Shown here: in pieces, positions 6,745 through 6,812 of the stretch | Numbering within the stretch: the stretch's first letter is position 1 | Layout: every line of letters begins with the position of its first letter | Origin: Holophaga sp. | Lineage (GTDB): Bacteria > Acidobacteriota > Holophagae > Holophagales > Holophagaceae | Direction of reading: 5' to 3' | Length of the DNA stretch: 6,812 nt | NCBI GenBank assembly: GCA_031292735.1 | Contig: JARLGP010000241.1 | Location: forward strand, 1 to 6,812 | Made by a program: the position numbers and the translations under genes | The notes under the pieces: model-generated | What the model was told of the DNA's origin: nothing | The model's database searches: none | Seen by the model: the letters and a program-made list of their open reading frames with translations, nothing else

Positions 6745-6812
6745 ATGGACCGAGAGCAGAAAAGGAAACCGGGGAGACCTCGGAAGATCATCGAGGGCAG
6801 CGAGTTGGATAC
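6745..6812 (+). CDS. putative transposase, N-terminal fragment of 22 codons, cut by window edge
   Basis: From the ATG at 6745 the frame is open to the window edge. The peptide is strongly basic, with KRKPGRPRK at residues 6-14, an AT-hook-like GRP core often seen at the start of transposases and other DNA-binding proteins. No catalytic motif is reached, so the assignment rests on this basic segment, the strong ribosome binding site and the terminal-repeat-like sequence at 6678. Lysine AAA/AAG and AGA/AGG arginine codons differ from the upstream genes, which agrees with mobile DNA. It could instead be another small DNA-binding protein. Confidence 0.45.
   Translation, partial: MDREQKRKPGRPRKIIEGSELD

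Larger units (their letters stand above)
6678..6812 (+). mobile_element. probable left end of an insertion sequence, truncated by window edge
   Basis: A sequence starting GGGTGTCTGCGAATTAA at 6678 looks like an IS terminal inverted repeat. It stands 67 bp before the start of a small basic protein with a strong ribosome binding site, the usual compact layout of an IS left end. The right end and target duplication lie outside the window, so the boundary is approximate. The terminal sequence and the start of the protein recall IS256-type elements, but the family cannot be assigned. Confidence 0.45.

Noticed and set aside
1..6812. CRISPR arrays, tRNA or rRNA genes.
   Set aside because: No regularly spaced repeats, tRNA-like cloverleaf or rRNA-conserved blocks were noticed on either strand.

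Overview
The window comes from a GC-rich bacterial chromosome. The protein-coding DNA has strongly G/C-ending codons, Shine-Dalgarno sites precede the genes, and the gene families are bacterial. The lineage cannot be fixed from sequence reading alone. The long class II ribonucleotide reductase and a secreted phosphoesterase with an extra C-terminal stalk-like domain would fit a GC-rich acidobacterium or proteobacterium, but this is a loose impression.

Layout. Positions 1-207 (minus strand) are the N-terminus of a ComF-family protein, recognised by its double zinc ribbon and cut by the window edge. A divergent intergenic region (208-575) follows. It carries a 10-bp inverted repeat around an AT-rich core and a strong candidate NrdR box inside a plausible promoter spacer, with a weaker second box exactly 32 bp downstream (centre to centre). 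Positions 576-3953 (plus) encode a complete 1125-aa adenosylcobalamin-dependent (class II) ribonucleotide reductase, NrdJ, with all expected catalytic residues, a TSCPD domain and a Cys-rich C-terminal tail. After a weak terminator and about 250 bp of gap, 4207-6555 (plus) encodes a 782-aa exported phosphoesterase of the acid phosphatase AcpA / phospholipase C superfamily. It has a signal peptide, a complete-looking active site, and a C-terminal extension of a copper-amine-oxidase-N-like domain plus a beta-rich domain. From about 6678 a probable insertion sequence begins: a terminal-repeat-like sequence, then the first 22 codons of a basic, AT-hook-like protein with a strong ribosome binding site, probably a transposase.

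How the parts relate. NrdJ makes deoxyribonucleotides without oxygen dependence and appears to be under NrdR (dATP/ATP-sensing) repression; ComF is transcribed away from it. The phosphoesterase is a separate transcription unit whose codon usage differs visibly from nrdJ (many TCG, GTC and CTC codons), and it lies between a housekeeping gene and a probable IS end, so it may be accessory DNA. No wholly new multi-gene system is visible. The points most worth a second look are the nrdJ control region, the domain composition of the phosphoesterase, and the IS-bounded composition shift.
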